A stretch of 64,000 bases of DNA from Enterobacter cloacae complex sp. ECNIH7 (GCF_002208095.1 NZ_CP017990.1:1178001-1242000), one strand, 5' to 3'. Positions 12,425 through 24,093 are shown, numbered from the stretch's first letter. A program made the numbers and translations. Notes: generated by a model from the letters alone, not told the origin.

Positions 12425-14353
12425 ATGAGTTATCAGGTGTTAGCCCGTAAATGGCGACCACAAACCTTTGCTGACGTTGTCGGTCAGGAACATGTGCTGA
12501 CGGCCCTGGCGAACGGCTTGTCGCTAGGTCGCATCCATCACGCCTATCTTTTCTCCGGCACCCGCGGCGTAGGTAAGACCTCTATTGCCCGTTTGCTGGC
12601 AAAAGGTCTCAACTGCGAAACCGGGATCACCGCCACGCCGTGCGGCGTATGTGATAACTGCCGCGAGATCGAGCAGGGGCGTTTTGTCGATCTGATCGAG
12701 ATCGACGCCGCCTCGCGCACCAAAGTGGAAGATACCCGCGATCTGCTCGATAACGTGCAGTACGCCCCGGCGCGCGGCCGCTTCAAGGTCTACCTGATCG
12801 ATGAAGTGCACATGCTGTCGCGCCACAGCTTTAACGCCCTGCTGAAAACGCTGGAAGAGCCGCCCGCGCACGTGAAGTTCCTGCTGGCGACCACCGATCC
12901 GCAAAAGCTGCCTGTCACCATCCTGTCGCGCTGCCTGCAGTTCCACCTGAAGGCGCTGGACGTTGAGCAGATCCGCGCGCAGCTTGAGCACATTCTTGAT
13001 GAAGAAAAAATTGTCCACGAACCGCGCGCCCTGCAGCTGCTGGCCCGCGCGGCGGACGGCAGCCTGCGTGATGCGCTCAGCCTGACCGACCAGGCGATTG
13101 CCAGCGGTGACGGCAAGCTCTCCACCGAGGCGGTCAGCACCATGCTCGGCACGCTGGATGACGATCAGGCGTTGTCGCTTATCGAAGCGATGATCGCCGC
13201 CAACGGCGAACGCGTGATGTCGCAGGTGAATGCCGCCGCTGCCCGGGGTATCGAATGGGAAGGGCTGCTGGTTGAGATGCTCAGCCTGCTGCACCGCGTG
13301 GCGATGCTGCAGCTTTCTCCGTCCGCCATCGGTGCGGATATGGCCGCTATTGAACAGCGGATGCGTGAGCTTGCCCGCACCGTGCCGCCTGCCGACGTGC
13401 AGCTGTATTACCAGACGCTGCTGATAGGCCGCAAAGAATTACCGTTCGCGCCGGATCCACGGATGGGCGTTGAAATGACGCTGCTGCGCGCGCTGGCATT
13501 CCATCCGCGCATGCCATTGCCGGAGCCGGAAGCGCCGCGGCAGTCTTTCGCGCCGGTCGCCCCTACGGCGGTGATGTCGCCGCAGCAGGTGCCGCCGCAG
13601 CCGACGCCGCCGCCACAGCAGAACGTTCCGCTGTCGGATGCCACCAGTTCGGTGCTTGCCGCACGCAGCCAGCTGCAGCGTGCGCAGGGAGTAACCAAAC
13701 CAAAAAAGAGTGAACCGGCAGCGCCAGGAAGAGCGCGGCCGGTGAACAACGCCGCGCTTGAACGTCTGGCCTCGGTAACGGAGCGCGTACAGTCGCGTCC
13801 TGCACCGTCTGCGCTCGAGCAGAAAGCCCCGGTGAAAGAAGAGGCTTACCGCTGGAAGGCAACCACCATCACTGAAACGGTGAAGGAAGAGGTCGCCACG
13901 CCGAAAGCGCTGAAAAAGGCGCTGGAGCATGAGAAAACGCCGGAGCTTTCCGCGAAGCTTGCCGAAGAGTCCATTGCGCGCGACGCCTGGGCCGCCGAGG
14001 TCAGCAAACTCCAGCTGCCGAAGCTGGTCGAGCAGGTCGCGCTGAATGCCTGGAAAGAGCAGGACGGCAATCAGGTGCGTTTGCACCTGCGTCCGGGTCA
14101 GCGGCACCTCAATTCCCCTGGCGCGCAAAAGGCGCTGGCGGAGGCGCTCACCGCATTACAGGGCGCACCGGTTGAATTGACTATCATTGAAGATGATAAT
14201 CCGGCAGTGAAAACGCCGCTTGAGTGGCGCCAGGCCATTTATGAAGAAAAGCTCGCGCAGGCGCGCGAGGCGATTATTGCGGATAACAACATTCAGACCC
14301 TGCGCCGGTTCTTCGACGCCGATCTGGATGAAGAGAGTATCCGCCCCATTTGA
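12425..14353 (+). CDS. dnaX: DNA polymerase III subunits tau and gamma
   Basis: Clamp-loader ATPase, 642 aa as tau. It has a Walker A GTRGVGKTS, a Zn module with four cysteines in NCETGITATPCGVCDNC, Walker B LIDEVHMLS, sensor 1 LLATTDPQKLP and the SRC arginine finger. A proline/alanine linker (about 360-480) precedes the tau-specific C-terminus that binds DnaB and the alpha subunit. The start at 12425 (MSYQVLARKWRPQTF) is the family start. The frameshift signal at 13686-13743 makes the short gamma form. It is followed by ybaB-recR. Confidence 0.98.
   Translation: MSYQVLARKWRPQTFADVVGQEHVLTALANGLSLGRIHHAYLFSGTRGVGKTSIARLLAKGLNCETGITATPCGVCDNCREIEQGRFVDLIEIDAASRTKVEDTRDLLDNVQYAPARGRFKVYLIDEVHMLSRHSFNALLKTLEEPPAHVKFLLATTDPQKLPVTILSRCLQFHLKALDVEQIRAQLEHILDEEKIVHEPRALQLLARAADGSLRDALSLTDQAIASGDGKLSTEAVSTMLGTLDDDQALSLIEAMIAANGERVMSQVNAAAARGIEWEGLLVEMLSLLHRVAMLQLSPSAIGADMAAIEQRMRELARTVPPADVQLYYQTLLIGRKELPFAPDPRMGVEMTLLRALAFHPRMPLPEPEAPRQSFAPVAPTAVMSPQQVPPQPTPPPQQNVPLSDATSSVLAARSQLQRAQGVTKPKKSEPAAPGRARPVNNAALERLASVTERVQSRPAPSALEQKAPVKEEAYRWKATTITETVKEEVATPKALKKALEHEKTPELSAKLAEESIARDAWAAEVSKLQLPKLVEQVALNAWKEQDGNQVRLHLRPGQRHLNSPGAQKALAEALTALQGAPVELTIIEDDNPAVKTPLEWRQAIYEEKLAQAREAIIADNNIQTLRRFFDADLDEESIRPI
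13686..13743 (+). other. Programmed -1 frameshift signal of dnaX
   Basis: All three E. coli elements are present: Shine-Dalgarno-like AGGGAG (13686-13691) ten bases before the slippery heptamer A AAA AAG (13702-13708, correctly phased), then a stem of ACCGGCAGCGC (13714-13724) with GCGCGGCCGGT (13733-13743), one mismatch. The -1 frame reads one Glu codon and then TGA (13711-13713), giving a gamma of 429 residues. Confidence 0.92.
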
Positions 14354-14365
14354 TCGTGAGTCTGA

Positions 14366-14739
<374 letters not shown>

Positions 14740-14740
<1 letters not shown>

Positions 14741-15345
14741 TGCAAACCAGTCCGCTGCTCACGCAGTTAATGGAAGCACTGCGCTGCCTGCCGGGCGTTG
14801 GCCCGAAGTCGGCGCAGCGCATGGCGTTTACGCTATTGCAGCGCGACCGCAGCGGCGGGATGCGCCTGGCGCAGGCTTTAACCCGCGCCATGTCAGAAAT
14901 TGGTCACTGTGCGGATTGCCGCACTTTTACCGAGCAGGAGGTGTGTAACATCTGTACGAACCCGCGTCGTCAGGAAAACGGTCAGATTTGCGTGGTGGAG
15001 AGTCCGGCGGACATCTACGCCATCGAACAAACCGGGCAGTTTTCCGGCCGCTACTTCGTGCTGATGGGGCATCTCTCCCCGCTGGACGGTATTGGCCCGG
15101 ATGATATCGGTCTTGATCGCCTTGAACAGCGTCTTGAGTCCGAAACCATCAAAGAGGTGATCCTCGCCACCAACCCAACGGTGGAAGGGGAGGCAACCGC
15201 CAACTACATCGCCGAACTGTGCTCGCAGTACGGCGTTGACGCCAGCCGCATCGCCCACGGCGTGCCGGTGGGCGGCGAGCTGGAAATGGTCGACGGCACC
15301 ACGCTGTCGCACTCTCTGGCCGGACGTCACAAGATTATTTTCTGA
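14740..15345 (+). CDS. recR: Recombination mediator RecR
   Basis: 201 aa subunit of RecFOR, which loads RecA on SSB-coated gaps. It has a helix-hairpin-helix ([13 protein letters not shown], residues about 17-30), a four-cysteine zinc finger ([16 protein letters not shown], about 57-72), a Toprim domain with [12 protein letters not shown], and a Walker-like C-terminus. It is translationally coupled to ybaB through a one-base overlap. A 7-bp GC hairpin (15351-15374) follows. Confidence 0.97.
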
Positions 15346-15455
15346 CCAAACGGAGGCTGCGCGCGCGGCCTCCGCTTGAAAATTTCCCCCCTTATCCCCA
15401 TCTCTCACTCAACGTTTTAAAACCCCATTAAATGGCATTGTTGAGGTCGACATAG

Positions 15456-17330
15456 ATGAAAGGACAAGAAACCCGTGGTTTCCAGTCAGAAGTAAAACAG
15501 CTTCTGCACCTGATGATCCATTCCCTGTATTCCAACAAAGAAATTTTCCTGCGTGAGCTGATTTCCAACGCCTCGGACGCGGCGGACAAGCTGCGCTTCC
15601 GCGCGCTGTCTAACCCGGACCTGTACGAAGGCGACGGCGAGCTGCGCGTGCGCGTCTCGTTCAATAAAGAGAACCGCACCCTGACCATCGCCGATAACGG
15701 CATCGGGATGAACCGCGACGAGGTGATCGACCACCTCGGCACCATCGCCAAATCCGGCACCAAAGCGTTCCTCGAGTCCATGGGCTCTGACCAGGCGAAA
15801 GACAGCCAGCTCATTGGCCAGTTCGGCGTCGGTTTCTATTCGGCGTTTATCGTGGCCGACAAAGTTACCGTGCGCACCCGTGCGGCAGGCGACAGCGCCG
15901 AGAACGGCGTGCTGTGGGAATCCAAAGGGGAAGGCGAGTACACCGTTGATGACATCACCAAAGCGGATCGCGGGACCGAAATCACCCTGCACCTGCGCGA
16001 AGGGGAAGACGATTTCCTGAATGACTGGCGCGTGCGCTCCATCATCAGCAAATACTCCGATCACATCGCGCTGCCGGTTGAGATTGAAAAACAGGAAGAG
16101 AAAGACGGTGAAACCGTGGTTTCCTGGGAGAAGATCAACAAGGCGCAGGCGCTGTGGACGCGCAACAAGTCTGAAATTAAAGACGACGAGTACAACGAAT
16201 TCTACAAGCACATCGCCCACGACTTTACCGACCCGCTGACCTGGAGCCACAACCGCGTGGAAGGTAAGCAGGAGTACACCAGCCTGCTGTACATTCCGGC
16301 ACAGGCACCGTGGGACATGTGGAACCGCGATCACAAGCACGGCCTGAAGCTGTACGTGCAGCGCGTGTTCATCATGGACGACGCCGAGCAGTTCATGCCG
16401 AACTACCTGCGCTTTGTGCGCGGTCTGATAGATTCCAACGATCTGCCGCTGAACGTTTCGCGTGAAATTCTGCAGGACAGCACCGTCACCCGTAACCTGC
16501 GCAACGCCCTGACCAAACGTGCGCTGCAGATGCTGGAAAAACTGGCGAAAGACGATGCTGAAAAATATCAGACCTTCTGGAAACAGTTCGGCCTGGTGCT
16601 GAAAGAAGGCCCGGCAGAAGACACCGCGAACGTTGAAACCATCGCCAAACTGCTGCGCTTCGCCTCTACGCACACCGACTCCTCCGCGCAGACCGTGTCG
16701 CTGGAAGAGTACGTCTCCCGCATGAAAGAAGGGCAGGAGAAGATCTACTACATCACCGCCGACAGCTACGCGGCGGCGAAGAGCAGCCCGCACCTGGAGC
16801 TGCTGCGTAAGAAAGGCATCGAAGTGCTGCTGCTTTCTGACCGCATCGATGAGTGGATGATGAACTACCTGACCGAGTTCGACGGTAAGGCGTTCCAGTC
16901 CGTAGCCAAAGCCGACGAATCCATCGACAAGCTGGCGGATGAAGTGGACGAAAGCGCGAAAGAAGCCGAGAAGGCGCTGGAGCCGTTCGTTGAGCGCGTG
17001 AAAACCCTGCTGGGCGAGCGCGTGAAAGAGGTGCGCTTCACGCACCGTCTGACCGACACTCCGGCGATTGTCACCACCGATGCCGACGAAATGAGTACTC
17101 AGATGGCGAAGCTGTTCGCTGCGGCGGGCCAGGCGGTACCGGAAGTGAAATATATCTTTGAGCTTAATCCGGATCATCCTCTGGTGAAACGCGCGGCGGA
17201 TACCCAGGACGACGCCCGCTTTGCCGAGTGGGTTGAACTGCTGCTGGATCAGTCCCTGCTGGCCGAGCGCGGCACGCTGGAAGATCCTAACCTGTTCATT
17301 AAACGTGTGAATGCGCTGCTGCTGGCGTAA
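15456..17330 (+). CDS. htpG: HSP90 chaperone HtpG
   Basis: 624 aa ATP-dependent homodimeric cytosolic chaperone. The GHKL ATPase domain carries the motifs [22 protein letters not shown] and [10 protein letters not shown] middle domain contains the catalytic-loop region ([11 protein letters not shown]), followed by a C-terminal dimerisation domain. Its length equals E. coli HtpG. In E. coli it is a sigma-32 heat-shock gene; the promoter was not identified here. Confidence 0.98.
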   Translation: MKGQETRGFQSEVKQLLHLMIHSLYSNKEIFLRELISNASDAADKLRFRALSNPDLYEGDGELRVRVSFNKENRTLTIADNGIGMNRDEVIDHLGTIAKSGTKAFLESMGSDQAKDSQLIGQFGVGFYSAFIVADKVTVRTRAAGDSAENGVLWESKGEGEYTVDDITKADRGTEITLHLREGEDDFLNDWRVRSIISKYSDHIALPVEIEKQEEKDGETVVSWEKINKAQALWTRNKSEIKDDEYNEFYKHIAHDFTDPLTWSHNRVEGKQEYTSLLYIPAQAPWDMWNRDHKHGLKLYVQRVFIMDDAEQFMPNYLRFVRGLIDSNDLPLNVSREILQDSTVTRNLRNALTKRALQMLEKLAKDDAEKYQTFWKQFGLVLKEGPAEDTANVETIAKLLRFASTHTDSSAQTVSLEEYVSRMKEGQEKIYYITADSYAAAKSSPHLELLRKKGIEVLLLSDRIDEWMMNYLTEFDGKAFQSVAKADESIDKLADEVDESAKEAEKALEPFVERVKTLLGERVKEVRFTHRLTDTPAIVTTDADEMSTQMAKLFAAAGQAVPEVKYIFELNPDHPLVKRAADTQDDARFAEWVELLLDQSLLAERGTLEDPNLFIKRVNALLLA

Positions 17331-17355
17331 TTGAGCACGCCTCCCCTGGCCTTCT

Positions 17356-17389
17356 CCCTCTCCCGTGGGAGAGGGCCGGGGTGAGGGCA
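17356..17389 (+). repeat. Palindromic intergenic repeat, copy 2
   Basis: CCCTCTCCC-GT-GGGAGAGGG stem followed by CCGGGGTGAGGGCA, between htpG and adk. Same family as the elements at 10495, 20665, 20760 and 25751. Confidence 0.8.
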
Positions 17390-17491
17390 CCAGACCACAC
17401 TAACCCAAATAATCTCCCCTCGTTAACCGTTTCAGCCTTCCCGCCTTCCTTGAGCGATGCCCGTTCTGGTGGTATTGTTTAGCGCTTTTGA

Positions 17492-18169
<678 letters not shown>

Positions 18170-18178
18170 TCGCGCGCC

Positions 18179-18202
18179 TCTCACCCGGGCTCCCGGGTGA
18201 GA
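18179..18202. terminator. Strong hairpin after adk
   Basis: Perfect 11-bp stem TCTCACCCGGG / CCCGGGTGAGA with only CT between the arms, ten bases after the adk stop. The T-rich stretch that follows is short, so termination strength is uncertain. Confidence 0.6.
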
Positions 18203-18293
18203 AATATTCTCATCTTACCTATTACAGCAATGGGTTTCGTTTAAACGCATTTCCGCTACAATTGACAACCTATCAAATGGTTAAGAGGCGTGA

Positions 18294-19256
18294 ATGAGTC
18301 AGGCGAAAACCGGCATCCTGCTTGCCAATCTGGGCACTCCAGAAGCACCTACATCAGACGCGGTAAAACGCTACCTGCGACAATTTTTAAGCGACACGCG
18401 CGTCGTGGATTTCCCGCGACTGCTGTGGTGGCCACTGCTGCGTGGCGTCATTCTGCCGATTCGTTCTCCGCGCGTCGCCAAACTCTATCAGTCCGTCTGG
18501 ATGGAAGAGGGCTCGCCGCTGATGGTTTACAGCCGTCGCCAGGAAAAAGCGCTGGCCGCCCGCCTGCCGGATATGCCCGTCGCGCTCGGCATGAGCTACG
18601 GAAAACCGTCCCTGCAAAGCGCGGTGGAATCACTGCTGGCGCAGGGCGTGGACCATATCGTCGTGCTGGCGCTCTACCCGCAATACTCCTGCTCGACGGT
18701 GGCCGCCGTCTGGGACGAGCTGGCCCGCATTCTGGCGACCCGCCGCCGCATTCCGGGCGTGACCTTTATTCGCGACTATGCGGATAACGATCTCTACATC
18801 AAGGCGCTCGCCAACAGCGTGCGCGCGTCGTTTGAAAAGCACGGCGAGCCGGATCTGCTGCTCCTTTCCTATCACGGGATCCCGCAGCGTTTCGCCAATG
18901 AAGGGGATGATTATCCGCAGCGCTGCCGCGATACCACGCGCGAGCTGGTCTCCGCCCTTGGCCTGCCGCCGGAGAAGGTGATGATGACCTTCCAGTCGCG
19001 TTTCGGCCGCGAGCCGTGGCTGACGCCTTATACCGATGAAACTCTCAAAATGCTGGGTGAGAAGGGCGTGAAGCACATTCAGGTGATGTCGCCGGGCTTC
19101 TCGGCCGACTGTCTGGAAACGCTGGAGGAGATCGCGGTGCAAAACCGGGAATTTTTCCTTGAGGCTGGCGGCGAAAAGTACGAGTACATTCCGGCGCTTA
19201 ACGACTCGCCCGAGCATATCGACATGATGGTCTCGCTGGTAACGAACAGCCGCTGA
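18294..19256 (+). CDS. hemH: Ferrochelatase
   Basis: 320 aa enzyme inserting Fe2+ into protoporphyrin IX to give haem, the last step of the pathway, at the inner face of the cytoplasmic membrane. The active-site histidine lies in [20 protein letters not shown], and the [11 protein letters not shown] and [14 protein letters not shown] family blocks are present. In E. coli aes follows hemH; here gsk follows directly. Confidence 0.97.
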   Translation: MSQAKTGILLANLGTPEAPTSDAVKRYLRQFLSDTRVVDFPRLLWWPLLRGVILPIRSPRVAKLYQSVWMEEGSPLMVYSRRQEKALAARLPDMPVALGMSYGKPSLQSAVESLLAQGVDHIVVLALYPQYSCSTVAAVWDELARILATRRRIPGVTFIRDYADNDLYIKALANSVRASFEKHGEPDLLLLSYHGIPQRFANEGDDYPQRCRDTTRELVSALGLPPEKVMMTFQSRFGREPWLTPYTDETLKMLGEKGVKHIQVMSPGFSADCLETLEEIAVQNREFFLEAGGEKYEYIPALNDSPEHIDMMVSLVTNSR

Positions 19257-19318
19257 TCGCACTCCGGGCCGGGTTTGTGCTACCATTCCCGGCCCATATT
19301 CTTCGTACAGTTCAGACC

Positions 19319-20623
19319 ATGAAATTTCCCGGTAAACGCAAATCCAAACACTACTTCCCCGTCGATGCCCGCGATCCGCTCCTGCAGCAAATCCAGCCTG
19401 AAAACGAAACCAGCGCGGCATGGGTCGTCGGTATCGATCAGACGCTGGTGGACATTGAAGCGAAAGTGGATGATGCGTTTGTCGCCCGTTACGGTCTGAG
19501 CGCCGGTCACTCGCTGGTGATTGAGGACGACGTTGCCGAAGCGCTGTACCAGGAGCTGGTGCGCGAAAACCTGATTACCCATCAGTTCGCCGGTGGCACC
19601 ATCGGCAATACCATGCACAACTACTCCGTGCTGGCAGACGACCGCTCGGTGCTGCTGGGCGTGATGTGCAGCAATATCGAAATCGGCGGCTATGCCTACC
19701 GCTATCTCTGCAACACCTCCAGCCGTACCGATCTGAACTACCTTCAGGGCGTCGACGGGCCTATTGGCCGCTGCTTTACGCTGATTAGCGATTCCGGCGA
19801 GCGTACTTTTGCCATCAGCCCGGGTCATATGAACAAGCTGCGCGCCGAGAGTATTCCGGAAGAGGTGATTGCGGGCGCCTCGGCGCTGGTGCTGACCTCC
19901 TACCTGGTGCGCTGTAAGCCGGGCGAGCCGATGCCGGAAGCGACCATGAAGGCGATCGAGTACGCGAAGAAATACAACGTGCCTGTCGTTCTGACGCTGG
20001 GCACGAAATTTGTTATCGCCGATAACCCGGAGTGGTGGCAGGCGTTCCTGAAAGAGCACGTCTCGATTCTGGCGATGAACGAAGAAGAGGCCGAAGCGCT
20101 GACCGGCGAAAGCGATCCGCTGCTGGCGTCTGACAAAGCGCTGGACTGGGTTGATCTGGTGCTCTGCACCGCCGGCCCGGTTGGGCTGTACATGGCGGGC
20201 TTCACGGAAGAAGAGAGCAAGCGCAAAACCCAGCACCCGCTGCTGCCCGGTGCGATTGCCGAGTTCAACCAGTACGAGTTCAGCCGCGGCATGCGCTACA
20301 AAGATTGCCTGAATCCGCTGCGTATCTACTCTCATATCGCGCCATACATGGGCGGGCCGGAGAAGATCATGAACACCAACGGTGCGGGCGACGGCGCGCT
20401 GGCCGCGCTGCTGCACGACATCACCGCGAACGCCTACCACAAAACCAACGTGCCGAACTCCAGCAAGCACAAGTTCAGCTGGCTGACCTATTCCTCGCTG
20501 GCGCAGGTGTGTAAATATGCCAACCGCGTGAGCTATCAGGTGCTGAACCAGCACTCCCCACGCTTAACGCGCGGTCTGCCTGAAAGAGAAGACAGCCTCG
20601 AAGAGGCCTACTGGGACAGATAA
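19319..20623 (+). CDS. gsk: Inosine-guanosine kinase
   Basis: 434 aa PfkB-family kinase that salvages guanosine and inosine to GMP and IMP. The C-terminal PfkB signature NTNGAGDGALAALLHDI holds the catalytic aspartate; GGTIGNTMHNYSVLADDRSVLLG lies in the N-terminal half. The start at 19319 (MKFPGKRKSKHYFPVD) matches E. coli, so in-frame codons further upstream were not used. The stop codon is also the first base triplet of a 93-bp tandem duplication. Confidence 0.96.
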   Translation: MKFPGKRKSKHYFPVDARDPLLQQIQPENETSAAWVVGIDQTLVDIEAKVDDAFVARYGLSAGHSLVIEDDVAEALYQELVRENLITHQFAGGTIGNTMHNYSVLADDRSVLLGVMCSNIEIGGYAYRYLCNTSSRTDLNYLQGVDGPIGRCFTLISDSGERTFAISPGHMNKLRAESIPEEVIAGASALVLTSYLVRCKPGEPMPEATMKAIEYAKKYNVPVVLTLGTKFVIADNPEWWQAFLKEHVSILAMNEEEAEALTGESDPLLASDKALDWVDLVLCTAGPVGLYMAGFTEEESKRKTQHPLLPGAIAEFNQYEFSRGMRYKDCLNPLRIYSHIAPYMGGPEKIMNTNGAGDGALAALLHDITANAYHKTNVPNSSKHKFSWLTYSSLAQVCKYANRVSYQVLNQHSPRLTRGLPEREDSLEEAYWDR

Positions 20624-20805
20624 AAGCAAAACGGTAACCCTGGTTGCCGTTTTTAGTGTTTGTTCCCTCTCCCCGAGGGAGAGTGCCTGGGTGAGGGCAT
20701 CAGGCCGCACAAGGTAAAAGCAAAACGGCAACCTGTGGTTGCCGTTTTTAGTGTTTGTTCCCTCTCCCCGTGGGAGAGGGTCAGGGTGAGGGCATCAGGC
20801 CGCAC
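20621..20805 (+). repeat. 93-bp tandem duplication: two terminators, each with a palindromic repeat
   Basis: Unit 1 (20621-20713) and unit 2 (20714-20805) are near-identical. Each begins TAAAAGCAAAACGG, has an intrinsic terminator (20628-20654 and 20722-20749; the second has the perfect stem AACGGCAACC/GGTTGCCGTT plus five Ts) and then the CCCTCTCCCC...GTGAGGGCATCAGGCCGCAC element (20665-20710 and 20760-20805). It marks the convergent ends of gsk and ybaL. Confidence 0.9.
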
Positions 20806-20809
20806 CAAC

Positions 20810-22486
20810 TTACCCCGTCACAGCCTCTTCAACCGGCGGTTTCTCCAGCAGCGTCAGCATGGTGTTGGCAATCTCGCGCTCGCCCATCACCACCTTATCT
20901 GCCCCGCGCTCGGTAATGTACTCCACCTCGTCGTCATAGTGCGCCCGGGCGATAATCTCAATCGTTGGGCACTTCGCGCGCGCGGAAGCCACAATCTCGC
21001 CCGCTTCATAGCCGTTAGGTATGGTCAGCAGCAGCCAGCGCGCGCAGTCCAGATGCGCCAGATTCATGATCTCTTCGTTTGCTGCATTGCCCAGCACCGC
21101 ACGAATACCGCGCTCGCGCAGCTCGTCGACGCGGGTGCGTGAGGTCTCAATCACCACCAGCGGAATGCCCTGCGCCATTAGTTTCTCACCGAGCAGGCTG
21201 CCCACGCGGCCAAAGCCGACCAGCAGGGCGTGGTTGCAAATATCCACAGGGATCTGCTTCTCTTCTTCGATGGCCTCTTCGAGCGTCTGTTCTTCCAGCG
21301 TTTCGGTTTTATCGAGGTATTTTTCCAGCAGGGCAAACAGCACCGGGTTCAGCATAATCGACAGGATCGCCCCCGCCAGCACCAGGTTTTGCCCCGCCTG
21401 CGGCAGCAGGTTCAGGGCCATGCCCAGACCGGCCAGAATAAAGGCGAACTCACCGATCTGCGCCAGGCTGGCGGCGATGGTCAACGCCGTACGAGGGGAG
21501 TGGCCGAACATTCTCACCAGGAAGAAGGCGGCGAGCGACTTACCAAAGATGATGATCGCCAGCGTGCCCAGCACGGCCAGCGGCTGGTGAATCAGGACCA
21601 TCGGGTCAAACAGCATCCCGACGGAGACGAAGAACAGCACGGCGAAGGCATCGCGCAGCGGCAGAGTGTCGTGCGCCGCACGGTGGCTCAGCTCGGACTC
21701 GTTCAGCACCATCCCGGCGAAGAACGCGCCCAGGGCAAAGGAGACATCAAACAGCTCTACGGCACCAAAAGCGATACCCAGCGCCAGCGCCAGCACGGAG
21801 AGGGTAAACAGCTCGCGTGAGCCGGTTGCCGCGCTGCGGGACATGATCCACGGCACCAGACGGCGTCCCACCAGCATCATGATGGCGATAAACGCCACCA
21901 CCTTACCGATGGTGATACTCATATCCAGCGCCAGCGAGGTCAGGCCGACGTTGTCTTTTTCCATCATCCCGGCGACGGCTGGCAGCAGCACCAGCGTCAG
22001 GACCATGACCAGGTCTTCCACAATCAGCCAGCCTATCGCGATTTGCCCGCGCTGGCTGTCTATGAGCTGTCTCTCCTCAAGCGCGCGCAGCAGCACCACG
22101 GTGCTGGCGGTTGAGAGACACAGCCCAAATACGATACCGGTCATTAACGACCAGCCCAGCACCGCCGAAAGCGCCATCCCCAGCAGCGTCGCCACCCCAA
22201 TCTGGGCGATCGCTCCCGGTATGGCGATCGACTTTACCGCCATCAAATCCTTCAGGGAAAAATGCAGGCCGACGCCAAACATCAGCAGAATCACGCCCAA
22301 TTCCGCCAGCTCAGGAGCCAGCTTGGTATCCGCCACGAAGCCTGGCGTAAACGGTCCCGCCAGTACACCCGCTAACAGATAGCCGACAAGAGGAGAAATA
22401 CGCAGCTTATTGGCAATCATGCCGAGGATAAAAGCGAGCACAAGTCCACCAACAATGGTGGTGATAAGCGGTGTGGCGTGGTGCAT
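20810..22486 (-). CDS. ybaL: CPA2-family K+/H+ antiporter YbaL
   Basis: 558 aa. Residues 1 to about 390 form a 12-13 helix CPA2 exchanger domain (start MHHATPLITTIVGGLVLAFI), related to KefB/KefC. A cytosolic RCK/TrkA-N domain follows (LLVGFGRVGSLLGEKLMAQGIPLVVIE, Rossmann GxGxxG near 425-430), likely gating the transporter through bound nucleotide. A strong ribosome-binding site, AAAGGAGA, precedes the ATG. The transported ion is known by homology only. It ends facing gsk. Confidence 0.93.
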   Translation of the reverse strand: MHHATPLITTIVGGLVLAFILGMIANKLRISPLVGYLLAGVLAGPFTPGFVADTKLAPELAELGVILLMFGVGLHFSLKDLMAVKSIAIPGAIAQIGVATLLGMALSAVLGWSLMTGIVFGLCLSTASTVVLLRALEERQLIDSQRGQIAIGWLIVEDLVMVLTLVLLPAVAGMMEKDNVGLTSLALDMSITIGKVVAFIAIMMLVGRRLVPWIMSRSAATGSRELFTLSVLALALGIAFGAVELFDVSFALGAFFAGMVLNESELSHRAAHDTLPLRDAFAVLFFVSVGMLFDPMVLIHQPLAVLGTLAIIIFGKSLAAFFLVRMFGHSPRTALTIAASLAQIGEFAFILAGLGMALNLLPQAGQNLVLAGAILSIMLNPVLFALLEKYLDKTETLEEQTLEEAIEEEKQIPVDICNHALLVGFGRVGSLLGEKLMAQGIPLVVIETSRTRVDELRERGIRAVLGNAANEEIMNLAHLDCARWLLLTIPNGYEAGEIVASARAKCPTIEIIARAHYDDEVEYITERGADKVVMGEREIANTMLTLLEKPPVEEAVTG

Positions 22487-22715
22487 TCCGTCTCCTTTCG
22501 TTGTGGGTGTTCCTTTTTGGCGAAAACCAAAAAACCGAGTAATAGTTTATGACAATTTTTACCCTTATGTTTATGAATTATTGTTGAAGTTTGAATAAAA
22601 CAGCAATATGCACGTAAAAAAGCGCGTTTTGATAAATTAAGCGAGGGGATGAAGAAGAAACCCTTATGGCATCAGGGTATCAGGTAGCCAAAGTAAAACT
22701 TTAGCTACCCGTAAT

Positions 22716-23924
22716 TCAGGCTTTATGACGGTTATCAGGCAGGAATATAGTCAACATCCCAAGAAGCGGCAGGAAAGCGCAGATTTTATAAACCAGGAAG
22801 ATGCTGGTGTGATCCGCCACCATCCCCAACACCGCCGCGCCAAGCCCACCCATGCCGAAGGCGAAACCGAAAAAGAGCCCGGAAACCATACCGATACGGC
22901 CAGGCAGCAGCTCCTGGGCATAGACCAGAATGGCGGAAAAGGCGGATGCGAGGATAAAACCAATGATCACGGTTAAAATCCCCGTCCATTCAAGGCTCGC
23001 ATACGGCAAAATAAGGGTAAACGGCGCCACGCCGAGGATAGAGCCCCAAATGACATATTTGCGCCCAATCTTATCCCCCACAGGCCCGCCAATAACCGTA
23101 CCGGCCGCGACGGCGAACAGGAAGGCAAACAGGTGGATCTGCGCATTCTGTACCGATAATCCGAATTTTTGCATCAGATAAAAGGTGTAATAGCTGCTGA
23201 TGCTCGCCATATAGAAGTATTTCGAGAAAATCAGTACCAGCAGCACGGAAACCGCCAGGATAACCTTGTTGCGCGGCAGGGGATTGATAACCTTCGCTTT
23301 TGGTTTACCTTTATTCACGCGATGCTGAGCGGCATACCAGCGGCTGATCTGCGCCAGCACGATGATCGCCAGCAGCGCGGCCAGCACAAACCAGGCCACG
23401 TTGCCTTTACCATAAGGGGCAATAATCACCGCGGCCAGCAGCGGGCCCAGAGAGCTACCGAAGTTACCGCCTACCTGGAACAGCGACTGCGCCAGGCCGT
23501 GACGTCCCCCGGAGGCCATGCGCGCCACGCGGGAAGACTCCGGATGGAAAACGGACGAGCCGGTACCCACCAGCGCGGCGGCAATCAGCACGGCTTCAAA
23601 GCTGCCCGCCATGGCCAGCAGCACCAGCCCGCTTAGGGTGAAGCACATGCCTATCGGCAGCGACCACGGCATCGGATATTTATCCGTCCAGTAGCCGACC
23701 ACCGGCTGCAGCAGTGAGGAAGCCAGCTGGAAGGTCAGGGTGATCATCCCGATCTGCACGAAGGTGAGTGAGAACTCGGACTGCAGCAGCGGATAAATGG
23801 CCAGAATCAACGACTGGATCATATCGTTGAGCAGGTGCGAGAGACTGATTGCGCCTAAGACTTTAAAGGAGGTGCGCGACGCCGGCGCGCCCGAAACGGG
23901 CTGGGTTGATTCACTGATTGCCAT
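22716..23924 (-). CDS. fsr: Fosmidomycin efflux MFS transporter Fsr
   Basis: 402 aa major facilitator with 12 predicted helices, matching E. coli Fsr, which confers fosmidomycin resistance. It contains a loop 2-3 motif WTDKYPMPWSLPIG and a repeated GDKIGRKYVIWGS motif in the second half. The start is uncertain: ATG at 23924 (MAISEST) fits the E. coli N-terminus but has a poor ribosome-binding site, and an in-frame GTG lies five codons upstream at 23939. It is divergent from ushA. Confidence 0.93.
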   Translation of the reverse strand: MAISESTQPVSGAPASRTSFKVLGAISLSHLLNDMIQSLILAIYPLLQSEFSLTFVQIGMITLTFQLASSLLQPVVGYWTDKYPMPWSLPIGMCFTLSGLVLLAMAGSFEAVLIAAALVGTGSSVFHPESSRVARMASGGRHGLAQSLFQVGGNFGSSLGPLLAAVIIAPYGKGNVAWFVLAALLAIIVLAQISRWYAAQHRVNKGKPKAKVINPLPRNKVILAVSVLLVLIFSKYFYMASISSYYTFYLMQKFGLSVQNAQIHLFAFLFAVAAGTVIGGPVGDKIGRKYVIWGSILGVAPFTLILPYASLEWTGILTVIIGFILASAFSAILVYAQELLPGRIGMVSGLFFGFAFGMGGLGAAVLGMVADHTSIFLVYKICAFLPLLGMLTIFLPDNRHKA

Positions 23925-24093
23925 AGAGAGAAGTACCACGTCTTTAGTTATTAGAGATGCAGGGTGTAATTATTATCCGACTAACATACCCGCCCGGGAC
24001 ATTTGAAGAAAGTCGCAATTCTGAAAACTTATTTGTCTATTCTTGTTAGTCACTGTAATTTTTGCCTTTGTCTATTGGTCAGGGAGAGAGAAG

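Noticed and set aside
15486..17390. 634-codon open frame opposite htpG
   Set aside because: Antisense of htpG; a phase effect of its codon bias, and its start lies in a palindromic repeat.
19257..19318. Missing aes treated as a deletion scar
   Set aside because: The short gap has no repeat, remnant or junction signal; absence of aes here may be normal for this genus.
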